64,000 bases of DNA from Microvirga guangxiensis (GTDB taxonomy: Bacteria > Pseudomonadota > Alphaproteobacteria > Rhizobiales > Beijerinckiaceae). The translations under genes were made by a program, and so were the position numbers. Shown in pieces: positions 7,900 to 16,453 of this stretch. The stretch spans positions 248,001-312,000 of the forward strand of contig NZ_FMVJ01000006.1 of NCBI RefSeq assembly GCF_900102135.1. The letters run 5' to 3'. The notes under the pieces are model-generated. The model was given only the letters and a program-made list of their open reading frames with translations, was not told where the DNA came from and did not search any database. Numbering within the stretch: position 1 is the stretch's first letter; every line of letters begins with the position of its first letter.

Positions 7900-9489
7900 G
7901 TGTTGAAGAAGCTCATCGCAACAACAGCGCTTGCCCTGGTTATGGGCGGCGTTGCCGAAGCGCAGACACCACGTAGCGGCGGCACGATCCGCTTTACGGC
8001 ACCGTACGGCTCAAGTTTTGCAAATCTTGATATCCATACGTCGAACCGGGCCCAGGACGAGATCTGGGCAAAGGCAATCCATCGCACGCTCTACAATTGG
8101 GACTCGACCAACAACAAGCCTGCGCTGGAGTTGGCCACTTCGGTGACGGTATCGGGTGACGGGCTGGTTTATACCTACAAACTGCGCAACGATGCCATCT
8201 TCCATCACGGTCGCGCAATGACCGCAGACGACGTGATCTGGACTTTCACGCGGCTGATGGACGGCACGAAGGCCTACCCCGGCGCACGCTACATCCGCAT
8301 CATTAAAGGTGCTGTCGAGGTCGAGAAGGGCCAGGCGAAGGAAATCTCTGGGCTCAAGAAGATCGATGATCATACCCTTGAGATCACGCTGACTGAAAAA
8401 GTCGATCCGGGTTTCTACTTCTATCCGTCAATGCTCTCGATCTATCCCGCCGACGAAGCGACTAAGGAATCCTTCAATGCGAGGCCGGTTGGACTTGGTC
8501 CGTACAAATTTGCGGAATACGTTCCTGGTTCCCGTTTGACTGCGGAGCGGTGGGAGAAATTCTACAAGCCGGGCAAGCCTTATGCGGACAAAGTCGTGGT
8601 CTCCATCATCGGTGAGGCGGCTGCACGGGATGTCGCCTTCCGCAATAAGGAGATCGACGCCTCAATCCTTGGCCCTACCCAGTATGTTGCCTACAAGGCC
8701 GATCCGAACCTGTCGAAAGGTATCCTTGAAGTCGCGGAAGTTTACACCCGCGTGATGGGTCTGAATCCAAGCTTCAAACCATTTTCGGATAAGCGGGTGC
8801 GGCAGGCGATCAATCATGCCATTGACGCTGACCTGATCATCAAGCGGCTCAACAAAGAAAAAGCCTATCGGGCTACGAGCTGGCTCCCGTTGTCATCGCC
8901 TGCGTATGATTCCGCACTGAAGCCTTATGCCTATGATCCGGAGAAGGCCAAGAAGCTGCTGGCCGAAGCAGGCTATCCGGACGGTTTCGAGTTCGAATGG
9001 ACCGCAACGTCCAACGAGAGCTGGGGTATTCCGATCGTCGAGGCCGTGATCCCGATGCTGGAGAAGGTGGGCATCAAGGTCAAGATCAAGCCCGTTGAAG
9101 GCACGGTTCTCTCGGAAGTCGCCCGCAAGGGTGAATACCAAGCCTTTATATGGTCCCTTTCGACAGGCCCTGATCCGTTGGCGGCATTGAAGTGCTTCCA
9201 TTCGGCCACGCCGCAATCGGCCTGTAACTACACGCTCTTCAAGAATCCCGAGTTCGACAAGCTTCTCGATGAGGCAGGCGCCGCTGCTGATCCTGAAAAG
9301 CAGATTGCCAATCTGAAAAAAGCGAACGCCATCCTCTATGAAGAGGCACCCATGTGGTTCTTCAACTACAACAAGGCGGTAATGGCTTATCAGCCTTGGC
9401 TCAAAGGCTTGCAGCCCAATGCGACGGAGCTCGCTATTCAGAACTATGAGGAGATGTGGGTCGACGAAAGCTCGCCAGCCGCCAAGTAG
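7900..9489 (+). CDS. ABC transporter substrate-binding protein, family 5 (DppA/OppA-like)
   Basis: A 529-residue SBP_bac_5 protein: the periplasmic receptor of a peptide/opine-type importer. The signal peptide is MLKKLIATTALALVMGGVAEA, cleaved before QTPR. The body has the family features LTEKVDPGFYFYP, PVGLGPYKF and the YDPEKAKKLLAEAGYPDGF block. The longest frame begins at 7834, but GGAGG at 7889-7893 sits six bases before GTG 7900, which is also the start of the signal peptide, so I chose 7900. A 116-base gap separates it from the amidohydrolase, leaving room for an internal promoter. Ligand class is oligopeptide, dipeptide or related; not resolvable further. Confidence 0.93.
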   Translation: MLKKLIATTALALVMGGVAEAQTPRSGGTIRFTAPYGSSFANLDIHTSNRAQDEIWAKAIHRTLYNWDSTNNKPALELATSVTVSGDGLVYTYKLRNDAIFHHGRAMTADDVIWTFTRLMDGTKAYPGARYIRIIKGAVEVEKGQAKEISGLKKIDDHTLEITLTEKVDPGFYFYPSMLSIYPADEATKESFNARPVGLGPYKFAEYVPGSRLTAERWEKFYKPGKPYADKVVVSIIGEAAARDVAFRNKEIDASILGPTQYVAYKADPNLSKGILEVAEVYTRVMGLNPSFKPFSDKRVRQAINHAIDADLIIKRLNKEKAYRATSWLPLSSPAYDSALKPYAYDPEKAKKLLAEAGYPDGFEFEWTATSNESWGIPIVEAVIPMLEKVGIKVKIKPVEGTVLSEVARKGEYQAFIWSLSTGPDPLAALKCFHSATPQSACNYTLFKNPEFDKLLDEAGAAADPEKQIANLKKANAILYEEAPMWFFNYNKAVMAYQPWLKGLQPNATELAIQNYEEMWVDESSPAAK

Positions 9490-9573
9490 CCAGATTCCTG
9501 CCGACCCTGGCTGTTTAAACGAAGATCCTGACGTCGACGGGCTTAGGCCCGAGGCGTCAGGTTGGAGACGTGG

Positions 9574-10509
9574 ATGCTCTCGTTCATCGTGCGGCGGCTG
9601 CTGCAGACATTACCTATTATTCTTGCTGTTGCAGCCATCATTTTCGTGCTCTTCAGCGTCATTCCAGGCACCTTCGCATCAAGCATGAGCGATGATGGCC
9701 GCAGCGTTCTCGACGCTGAGGTGATGGCGCGCATGAATAAGGAATTCGGGTACGACGATCCGGTTTATATTCGTTTCGGGAAGTATATTGCGGATCTTGC
9801 GACCTTTGACCTCGGGACGTCGTTCCGGTCACGCCAGCCCGTGACGAGCGTCATTGCTGACCGTCTGTGGCCCACGGCTCAACTCACCCTCGCATCCATG
9901 CTGTTCGCGATCGCAATGGGCGTGCCGCTTGGTTTCATTGCTGCCCTAAGGCCCGGGAGCTGGGTCGACATGGTTTCCATGGTGACCGCTGTGTCCGGCC
10001 TCTCGTTGCCGAAGTTCTGGCTCGGTCTGATGCTGATGTATCTGTTCGCACTGGTACTCGGGTGGCTTCCCAGCTTCGGGTATGGTGACGGGAGCTTGCG
10101 CTATCTCATCCTGCCTTCTATCGCCTTAGGTGTCGCCCCTATGGCCCTTCTCGCGCGAACGACCCGGGCCGCAGTCCTTGAGATCATGAATGCGGATTTC
10201 GTTCGCACCGCGCGTGCGAAGGGAATGAGCGAGAGAAGGGTGGTGCAATGGCATTTGACGCGAAATGCTCTCGTAATCGTATTGACGACGATTGGCCTGC
10301 AATTCGGAACCGTCATCGGTCAGGCAGTCGTCGTTGAGAAGCTCTTTGCCTGGCCAGGTCTCGGATCGCTCCTCGTGGACAGCGTAACTTTGCGAGACAT
10401 TCCGGTTGTACAGGGCTCAATTTTGGTGATCGTTCTGCTTTTTCTTCTAATCAATATGCTTGTCGACGTGCTGTGCGCCATCATCGACCCGCGGATCAAG
10501 TACAGCTGA
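9574..10509 (+). CDS. ABC transporter permease (DppB-like)
   Basis: A 311-residue inner-membrane permease of the peptide importer. MLSFIVRRLLQTLPII is the typical DppB/OppB first membrane segment; a TM-rich BPD_transp_1 domain follows, with an ARAKGMSERRVVQWH coupling-helix (EAA-like) motif near residue 210 that contacts the ATPases. The frame opens at TTG 9562, but GGAG at 9564-9567 is six bases before ATG 9574, so the shorter start is preferred. Pairs with the next gene to form the translocation pore. Confidence 0.93.
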   Translation: MLSFIVRRLLQTLPIILAVAAIIFVLFSVIPGTFASSMSDDGRSVLDAEVMARMNKEFGYDDPVYIRFGKYIADLATFDLGTSFRSRQPVTSVIADRLWPTAQLTLASMLFAIAMGVPLGFIAALRPGSWVDMVSMVTAVSGLSLPKFWLGLMLMYLFALVLGWLPSFGYGDGSLRYLILPSIALGVAPMALLARTTRAAVLEIMNADFVRTARAKGMSERRVVQWHLTRNALVIVLTTIGLQFGTVIGQAVVVEKLFAWPGLGSLLVDSVTLRDIPVVQGSILVIVLLFLLINMLVDVLCAIIDPRIKYS

Positions 10510-10518
10510 GGTGGCGTT

Positions 10519-11340
10519 ATGAAGATCAGAGCCAATCTCCTCATCGGCGGCATTCTTTTCACGGCAGTAGTGGTGGCAGGTCTCCTGGCGCCCTGGCTTG
10601 CTCATACCGATCCGGTTATGGATGCAAATCTTATGTATGCGGAAGAACCGCCAGGGACGGAATTCTGGTTTGGAACTGACGCACAAGGCCGCGACATTTA
10701 CAGCCGAGTGCTGTACGGGGCCCGGATTTCCCTCACAGTTGGCATTCTTTCACAGTTGATCAACACCGTGATCGGTGTCGCCCTCGGTCTATCTGCCGGA
10801 TACTGGGGAGGATGGTGGGACGATATTGTCAATGGCCTCACCAACATGATGCTCGCCATTCCATCTCTCATCTTCGCTCTGGCTATCATGGCCATTTTGA
10901 GCCCAGGGTTGACGAGCCTGCTGATTGCACTCGGACTTACCAATTGGTCATTTACATGCCGCCTCGCGCGAGCGTCGGCTTTGTCGTTGAAAAGCCAAGG
11001 CTATGTACAGGCAGCGAAGGTGTTGGGTTACAGCGACATCCGGATCATGCTGACGCAGTTGCTGCCAAACATGCTTGGGCCGATCATCGTCATCGGAACT
11101 CTCGGCATGGGAGGCGCAGTTCTCGCGGAAGCAGCATTGTCATTCCTTGGCCTTGGTATTCGTCCTCCCTTCCCGAGTTGGGGAAGCATGCTCTCCGATG
11201 CTAGAGATCAGATTACGACGGCTCCCTGGATCTCCATTTTTCCCGGGCTGGCAATCTTCATTACCGTCCTTGGCTTGAACCTTCTGGGAGACGGATTGCG
11301 GGATATCCTCGATCCTCAATCGCGGACACGACGCGCATGA
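10519..11340 (+). CDS. ABC transporter permease (DppC-like)
   Basis: A 273-residue second permease. The N-terminus has one membrane segment followed by the periplasmic EFWFGTDAQGRDIYSR motif characteristic of DppC/OppC, then the BPD_transp_1 core with VQAAKVLGYSD as the EAA-like coupling helix and SFLGLGIRPPFPSWG near the end. GAGGTGG lies just before the ATG. It begins nine bases after the DppB-like stop and ends in an ATGA overlap with the first ATPase gene. Confidence 0.93.
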   Translation: MKIRANLLIGGILFTAVVVAGLLAPWLAHTDPVMDANLMYAEEPPGTEFWFGTDAQGRDIYSRVLYGARISLTVGILSQLINTVIGVALGLSAGYWGGWWDDIVNGLTNMMLAIPSLIFALAIMAILSPGLTSLLIALGLTNWSFTCRLARASALSLKSQGYVQAAKVLGYSDIRIMLTQLLPNMLGPIIVIGTLGMGGAVLAEAALSFLGLGIRPPFPSWGSMLSDARDQITTAPWISIFPGLAIFITVLGLNLLGDGLRDILDPQSRTRRA

Positions 11341-12317
11341 GTGAGCAGCCTCTCCTCGAAGTCGAGAACCTGAGGATCGATTTGACTGTCGGCGGAACAA
11401 AATTTCCGGCTGTCCAGGATGTGTCATTTACGATCAAGCGGGGTGAAACCTTTGGTCTCGTCGGCGAGTCCGGCTGTGGCAAGAGCATCACTTCGCTTGC
11501 TCTCATCGGCCTTCTTCGTCATCCGCTCAGCATCGGCGCCGGAACGATCCGCTTCGATGGGCGTGAGATCCAGGCTCTCTCTCCCGGTGAGATGCGCAAG
11601 CTGCGTGGCGATCGCATTTCGATGATATTCCAGGAGCCGATGACGGCGCTCAATCCGCTCTCGCCAATCGGCCGGCAGATCGCTGAGATGTTCGTCCTCC
11701 ACAGAGGCGCTACATGGAAAGAAGCAGAGCGTCTTTCCATTGAAGCGCTCGCAAATGTTCGGGTTCCTGCACCTGAGCGGCGTATCAAGGATTACCCACA
11801 TCAGTTGTCGGGAGGTATGCGCCAAAGGGTCATGATCGCCATCGCCCTGGCGTGCGAGCCAGATCTTCTGCTTGCCGACGAACCGACCACGGCTCTTGAT
11901 GTCACGGTCCAGGCCGAGATCCTGGAATTGATCCGTGACCTCTCCGCGGCAAAGGGGACAGCCGTTCTCATGATCAGCCATGATCTCGGCCTGATCGCAA
12001 ATATGTGTCGCCGTGTCGGGGTCATGTATGCAGGGCGTCTTGTAGAGGAGCGCTTCGCGACAGAGGTTTTTCAAAGCCCTAGCCACCCCTATACGAGTGG
12101 GCTCGTCGCCTCCCTGCCATTGCTCGGAGCTCGCTCAAAGTATGGACGGCAGCGGCTCAAGGAAATATCAGGAGTCGTTCCGCCTGTGGCTGCTTTTCCG
12201 ACCGGGTGCCGTTTCAATCCTCGCTGTTATGCAGCAACTGAAGTCTGCGGGACTGAAGACCCTGGTGTGACGCCTCTCGCCCGTGGCGGGCTCGTTAGGT
12301 GCCATCATCATGAGTAA
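11337..12317 (+). CDS. ABC transporter ATP-binding protein (DppD-like)
   Basis: A 326-residue ATPase energising the peptide importer. Walker A is GESGCGKS, the Q-loop is in FQEPMTALNP, the signature is LSGGMRQRV, Walker B is LLLADEPTTALD, and the switch His is in ISHDLG. The C-terminal oligopeptide/dipeptide extension has FPTGCRFNPRCYAATEVC, whose cysteines are typical of this subfamily (an Fe-S cluster has been reported for relatives). It overlaps the preceding gene by ATGA and the following ATPase gene by eight bases, which fits stoichiometric translation. Confidence 0.94.
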   Translation: MSEQPLLEVENLRIDLTVGGTKFPAVQDVSFTIKRGETFGLVGESGCGKSITSLALIGLLRHPLSIGAGTIRFDGREIQALSPGEMRKLRGDRISMIFQEPMTALNPLSPIGRQIAEMFVLHRGATWKEAERLSIEALANVRVPAPERRIKDYPHQLSGGMRQRVMIAIALACEPDLLLADEPTTALDVTVQAEILELIRDLSAAKGTAVLMISHDLGLIANMCRRVGVMYAGRLVEERFATEVFQSPSHPYTSGLVASLPLLGARSKYGRQRLKEISGVVPPVAAFPTGCRFNPRCYAATEVCGTEDPGVTPLARGGLVRCHHHE

Positions 12318-13377
12318 CCTGTCCGACGATGCGATCCTGAGGGTCGAGAACCTCGCCGTCCACTTCCCTGTGGGAGGCGGCTTCTTAGGGAAGCCGCGAC
12401 GTTATCTGCACGCGGTCAATGGCGTAGATCTCGAGTTGAGGCGGGGCGAATGTCTGGGCTTGGTAGGTGAATCCGGATGTGGGAAATCCACCTTGGCCCT
12501 TTCCATATTAGGCTTGCAGCAGCCGACCCATGGAAAAGTCATTGTAGATGGACACAGGGTAGGGGACGGCCTTGATCGCATGGCCCGGGCCCGGATCACT
12601 CAAATGGTGTTTCAGGATCCATACTCATCCCTTAATCCCCGCCAGACTGTTCGCAAGACGCTTGAGATGCCTCTGCGCGTTCATGGCATGGGTTCGGCGA
12701 GCGAGATCGATGATCGCATCAGCGAGATGCTAAAGCGCGTGGGATTGCGTCCGGAAGCGGCAGAGCGCTATCCGCATGAGTTCTCTGGAGGACAGAGGCA
12801 GCGCATTGGAATTGCCCGCGCGCTCATCCTTGAGCCTAAAGTCGTGATCCTCGATGAACCCGTTTCAGCGCTCGATGTCTCCATCCGGGCGCAAATCATC
12901 AATCTGCTGCTTGAGTTGAAGGAAACGCTTGGCCTCTCCTACATCATGATCAGTCACGATCTTGGTGTCGTCGAGCACATGAGTGACCGGGTAGCCGTGA
13001 TGTACCTCGGACGGATCGTTGAAACCGGATCCTGGGAATCAATATTTAATAATCCGGCTCATCCCTATACCCGTGCCCTCATCGCAGCGATCCCGGACCC
13101 TTTCAAGCAAGGGAGCGGCACGAGGATCACAGGGGAAATTCCAAATCCACTCGATCCGCCCACAGGCTGCGGGTTCCATCCGCGCTGCCCGGATATGCGC
13201 GACCTTTGCTGCATACCGCCGACGCCGGAACTGGACGAGGTGGAGCCAGGACATTTCGTCCGCTGTCGAAGAGTGGGTGAACTCTTCACTCCAAAGCAGG
13301 TGCCAGAGAATATTCATGGAACGCTTCCCGATGGCTCACATCCCGACAATTTCAATTCGTATCTCCCGATCGAGTGA
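12310..13377 (+). CDS. ABC transporter ATP-binding protein (DppF-like)
   Basis: A 355-residue second ATPase. Walker A is GESGCGKSTL, the Q-loop FQDPYSSLNPRQT, the signature FSGGQRQRIGIARAL, Walker B VVILDEPVSALD, and the switch His ISHDLGVV. The C-terminal GCGFHPRCPDMRDLC block matches the peptide-transporter extension. The longest frame starts at 12283, inside the upstream gene; ATG 12310 gives a standard N-terminus with only eight bases of overlap. Its 3' end overlaps the start of the next gene by about 60 bases. Confidence 0.93.
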   Translation: MSNLSDDAILRVENLAVHFPVGGGFLGKPRRYLHAVNGVDLELRRGECLGLVGESGCGKSTLALSILGLQQPTHGKVIVDGHRVGDGLDRMARARITQMVFQDPYSSLNPRQTVRKTLEMPLRVHGMGSASEIDDRISEMLKRVGLRPEAAERYPHEFSGGQRQRIGIARALILEPKVVILDEPVSALDVSIRAQIINLLLELKETLGLSYIMISHDLGVVEHMSDRVAVMYLGRIVETGSWESIFNNPAHPYTRALIAAIPDPFKQGSGTRITGEIPNPLDPPTGCGFHPRCPDMRDLCCIPPTPELDEVEPGHFVRCRRVGELFTPKQVPENIHGTLPDGSHPDNFNSYLPIE

Positions 13378-14845
13378 GAACCGGTCGTTAGGAATCCTCA
13401 GTATCGGTGACTGGGAAGTTCCATGCACTATCGGATCTGCCGGACTCGTTAATCCGAGGGCAAAGCGGGAAGGGGACAAGCGAACACCTATCGGCATTTT
13501 CCCGTTGCGATACGGGTTCTTCAATGCTGCAGCATTGCCTGATTTTCCGAGGGATCTCACTTTTCCGTTCGTCCCGATGACAGCTGATATGATCTGGGAA
13601 GAGGAGGGGAGGTACTACAACCGTCTTGTCTTCGCCCGCGGTGAAGAGCGGTCGGAGGATCGTCTTTCGCGTACGCGTGATGAACGCCTTTTCGATGTTG
13701 TAATCCCTATCGGCTACAACGATTCCGCTCCCGAACCGGGGCGTGGTAGCGCGCTTTTCATCCATGCGGCCCGGAGAGATATGAGTGGCACGGCCGGATG
13801 CATTGGTGTGCCACAGGAGAAGATGGCCGAATTCATTCGCCGGTTGGAACCTGGCATGGTCATCGACATCGCATATGCGGATGGAGCGCAGGAGCGAGCG
13901 CAACATCCTGAAGACTCTCTGGAAGCAGTTCGTTTCATGGGTCTGCATCCGGGGCCGAAGTTACTAGTGATAGGGGCAGTCCATGGCAATGAGCCCTGCG
14001 GACCTCAAGCCATAGAACGTGCCATTGCCGATTGCCGCACCGGCAACCTGAAGATCCGCCGTGGTGAAGTGACTTTCGTGCCGATTGCCAATCTCAAGGC
14101 CTATCGTCAGCGCACCCGTGAAGGAGACCGTAACCTCAACCGCGACCTGCGGGACAAGCCCGTACCGGAGAATTACGAGGATGCGATCGGGAACAGAATC
14201 TGCGCTCTGCTGCGAGAGCACGATGTCCTGCTGGATATCCACTCGTTTCGTGGCGAAGGAGAGCCTTTCGTGTTCGCTGGTCCTCCCAACAACTCTGGGG
14301 CCATCGAACCCTTTCGCTACGCACAACCCGAGGGAGAACTCGCTGTGCGCCTCGGCACGGAAACCGTCATACACGGTTGGCTAGAGGTTTATGATCAGTT
14401 CCTCAAAAAGCGAGCAAGTCTTGGCTACGTCAATCCAGCCAACTCCGAAGGGGTCGGTACTACGGAATACATGCGCTTTTCCGGAGGATATGGCGTAACG
14501 CTCGAGTGCGGAAGCCATGACGATCCGGCCTCCATTGAGGTGGGCTACTCGGCTATCCTGAAGGTGCTGGCTCAGCTGCAGTTGATCGACGCGCCCGAAC
14601 CTCCCGTATCCGCCCGTCGAGCCATCCATATCATCGATGTGCTTGTCTGCGAGGTCGAGGGAGATCACCTGACCGGGCAATGGAAAACAGGCGATCCCGT
14701 TGAGATGGGTCAGGCACTCGTTCAAAAAGCGAATGGCGAGACCATCGCGGCACCAAGGCCAGGCTTTATTATCTTTCCGAATGAGAACGCGATGCCTGGT
14801 GACGGGCTCTGTTACTTCGGCGTGGAGAGTGAACGTATGTTCTGA
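13316..14845 (+). CDS. Fusion of YkuD L,D-transpeptidase-type domain and M14 succinylglutamate desuccinylase/aspartoacylase-type domain
   Basis: A protein of about 509 residues with two enzyme domains. Residues 10-190 form a YkuD-type catalytic domain: KRTPIGIFPLRYGF, VIPIGYNDS, and the active-site segment FIHAARRDMSGTAGCIGV, with the conserved His and nucleophile Cys; this matches the branch whose motif reads H-x-A-R-x-D...T-x-GC rather than SHGC. Residues 205-509 form an M14-type zinc hydrolase: GAVHGNEPCG (HxxE ligands), REGDRNLNRD, LLDIHSF (third ligand), VTLECGSHDD (catalytic Glu) and a C-terminal beta domain. No signal peptide is visible, so the YkuD domain is probably cytosolic, where it could act as an L,D-carboxypeptidase. 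The start is ATG 13316 after AGAGAA; ATG 13331 is an alternative. Last gene of the peptide-import cluster. Domains are sure; substrate is inference. Confidence 0.85.
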   Translation: MERFPMAHIPTISIRISRSSENRSLGILSIGDWEVPCTIGSAGLVNPRAKREGDKRTPIGIFPLRYGFFNAAALPDFPRDLTFPFVPMTADMIWEEEGRYYNRLVFARGEERSEDRLSRTRDERLFDVVIPIGYNDSAPEPGRGSALFIHAARRDMSGTAGCIGVPQEKMAEFIRRLEPGMVIDIAYADGAQERAQHPEDSLEAVRFMGLHPGPKLLVIGAVHGNEPCGPQAIERAIADCRTGNLKIRRGEVTFVPIANLKAYRQRTREGDRNLNRDLRDKPVPENYEDAIGNRICALLREHDVLLDIHSFRGEGEPFVFAGPPNNSGAIEPFRYAQPEGELAVRLGTETVIHGWLEVYDQFLKKRASLGYVNPANSEGVGTTEYMRFSGGYGVTLECGSHDDPASIEVGYSAILKVLAQLQLIDAPEPPVSARRAIHIIDVLVCEVEGDHLTGQWKTGDPVEMGQALVQKANGETIAAPRPGFIIFPNENAMPGDGLCYFGVESERMF

Positions 14846-15088
14846 TCGCGACCATTGGGACTCAATGGAACACTCGCTTCGGTCAGGTTCGACTATGCAC
14901 GCAGCAATTCCGTTTGTTGGAGTTTGTCCAACTGCCCATACGCCCAGAACCACCACCTAAGCCGTAATGACTCATTATTCTTGGTTCCATAATATATCTT
15001 ATGCGAATTTGATATTGCCAGCTTATGCGCCCTGCTCTTACGCACAAGAGGATCAAGACCATGACATTTATCAGCAGCGATAGAAGCC
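14846..15088. other. Intergenic region between convergent genes
   Basis: This stretch separates the end of the peptide cluster from the convergent OsmC gene. It is AT-richer than its surroundings around 14965-15025. A small hairpin is present (GTTGGA at 14916-14921 with TCCAAC at 14927-14932) without a T-run. No coding capacity or RNA gene is recognised. Confidence 0.5.
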
Positions 15089-15517
15089 TCAGCAGGTCAG
15101 CTCGTCCTCGACGACAGTCCAGTTGTGAGTGATCGTGGCCATGGCCCCCAGCATGATCGAGGCTGAGCAGTATTTTTCCTTCGAGAGCTCAATAGCGCGT
15201 TCGACCTTGGCTGGGGCCAGGTTGCGACCCTTAACGCGATACTCAATATGGATTGAGGTAAAGATCTTGGGATCGATCTCGGCCCGCTCGCCGGTAACCT
15301 CGACATCGCAATCGGTGACGTCCTCGCGGCCCTTGCGCAGGATCTGCACGACGTCGAAAGCCGTGCACCCACCCAGCCCGATCAGCAGCATTTCCATGGG
15401 GCGTATGCCGAGATTGCGGCCACCATACTCCGGAGCGCCATCCATGACGACGGCGTGCCCACTGCCGGACTCTCCCACGAACATCATCCCATCAACCAGC
15501 TTGACCCGCGCCTTCAT
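15089..15517 (-). CDS. OsmC family peroxiredoxin-like protein
   Basis: A 142-residue OsmC/Ohr-superfamily protein. Two conserved cysteines are visible, in GGCTAFDV (near residue 51) and KEKYCSAS (near residue 117), with the family RPMEMLLIGLGG segment. Relatives reduce organic or fatty-acid hydroperoxides with a reactive Cys pair in the cytoplasm. It appears monocistronic, between the convergent end of the peptide cluster and the divergent mazG. Whether it belongs to the OsmC, Ohr or YhfA branch is not certain; the sequence is closest in look to YhfA-type. Confidence 0.9.
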   Translation of the reverse strand: MKARVKLVDGMMFVGESGSGHAVVMDGAPEYGGRNLGIRPMEMLLIGLGGCTAFDVVQILRKGREDVTDCDVEVTGERAEIDPKIFTSIHIEYRVKGRNLAPAKVERAIELSKEKYCSASIMLGAMATITHNWTVVEDELTC

Positions 15518-15619
15518 GTTTGCCGTCTCCTAATTCGCTCCTGCCCTTTGATCATCTTTTGTCCTGATTCCCCATCGGAATCGGGCTATGAACCGCTCAA
15601 CGAGCAAGGAAATTCTGGA

Positions 15620-16453
15620 ATGAAGCCTTCGTCCGATATCGCGCGTCTCCTGGAGATCATGGCAGCTCTGCGCACGCCAAAGACCGGCTGCCCTTGGGAT
15701 CTGGAGCAAGACTTTGCATCGATAGCACCCTATACCCTTGAAGAAGCCTATGAGGTCGTCGATGCGATCGAGCGTGGCGATCTGGCCGATCTTCGGGATG
15801 AGTTAGGTGATCTGTTGCTACAGGTCGTGTTCCATTCTCGCATGGCGGAAGAACAAGGCACCTTTGCTTTTCCCGACGTAGTAGAGGCGATTACCCGAAA
15901 GCTGATCCGCCGCCACCCGCATGTGTTCGGAGATGCCAAGGATCTGGGTCCGGACGAGGTGAAGACCCTTTGGGATGAGATTAAACGAGAGGAAAAGGCC
16001 GAACGGCGCTTAGCTCGTGAGAGGATCGGGCTTCCGCCGGAGTCCAATGAAACCGATTTCCTGGGAGGAATCCCAATAGCCCTGCCTGCCTTGAACCGAG
16101 CTCAGAAACTCACGGCGAAAGCGGCCAAGGTCGGCTTTGACTGGCCTGAGCCCGCCCAAGTTATCGATAAAATTCATGAGGAATTGGAGGAGGTTAAGGA
16201 AGCCTCTTCAACTGGCAAGAGAGAGCGTATCGAAGACGAGATCGGAGATCTTCTATTCTCAGTTACCAACCTCGCACGGCACTATGGCATTGATCCGGAG
16301 ACAGCTCTACGCCGCACCAATGCCAAGTTTGAACGACGCTTCAGCACTGTAGAGAAAGCATTGAAGCAGCAGGGCCGCAAACTGACCGATGCTTCCCTAA
16401 GCGAAATGGAAGAGCTCTGGGTTCAGGCAAAGCTGGAAGAGCGGAAAACCTAG
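15620..16453 (+). CDS. mazG: Nucleoside triphosphate pyrophosphohydrolase MazG
   Basis: A 277-residue two-domain MazG. Each half has an all-alpha NTP-PPase metal-binding signature: EEAYEVVDAI with LRDELGDLLLQVVFH in the first, and EELEEVKEA with IEDEIGDLLFSVTNLARH in the second. It hydrolyses NTPs, including damaged ones, to NMP and pyrophosphate, and influences (p)ppGpp-related stress survival. The frame is open from 15455, but ATG 15620 with an upstream AAGGA gives the family N-terminus. It converges on hflX with a four-base overlap of stops; the hfq-hflX-mazG neighbourhood is conserved in the order. Confidence 0.94.
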   Translation: MKPSSDIARLLEIMAALRTPKTGCPWDLEQDFASIAPYTLEEAYEVVDAIERGDLADLRDELGDLLLQVVFHSRMAEEQGTFAFPDVVEAITRKLIRRHPHVFGDAKDLGPDEVKTLWDEIKREEKAERRLARERIGLPPESNETDFLGGIPIALPALNRAQKLTAKAAKVGFDWPEPAQVIDKIHEELEEVKEASSTGKRERIEDEIGDLLFSVTNLARHYGIDPETALRRTNAKFERRFSTVEKALKQQGRKLTDASLSEMEELWVQAKLEERKT

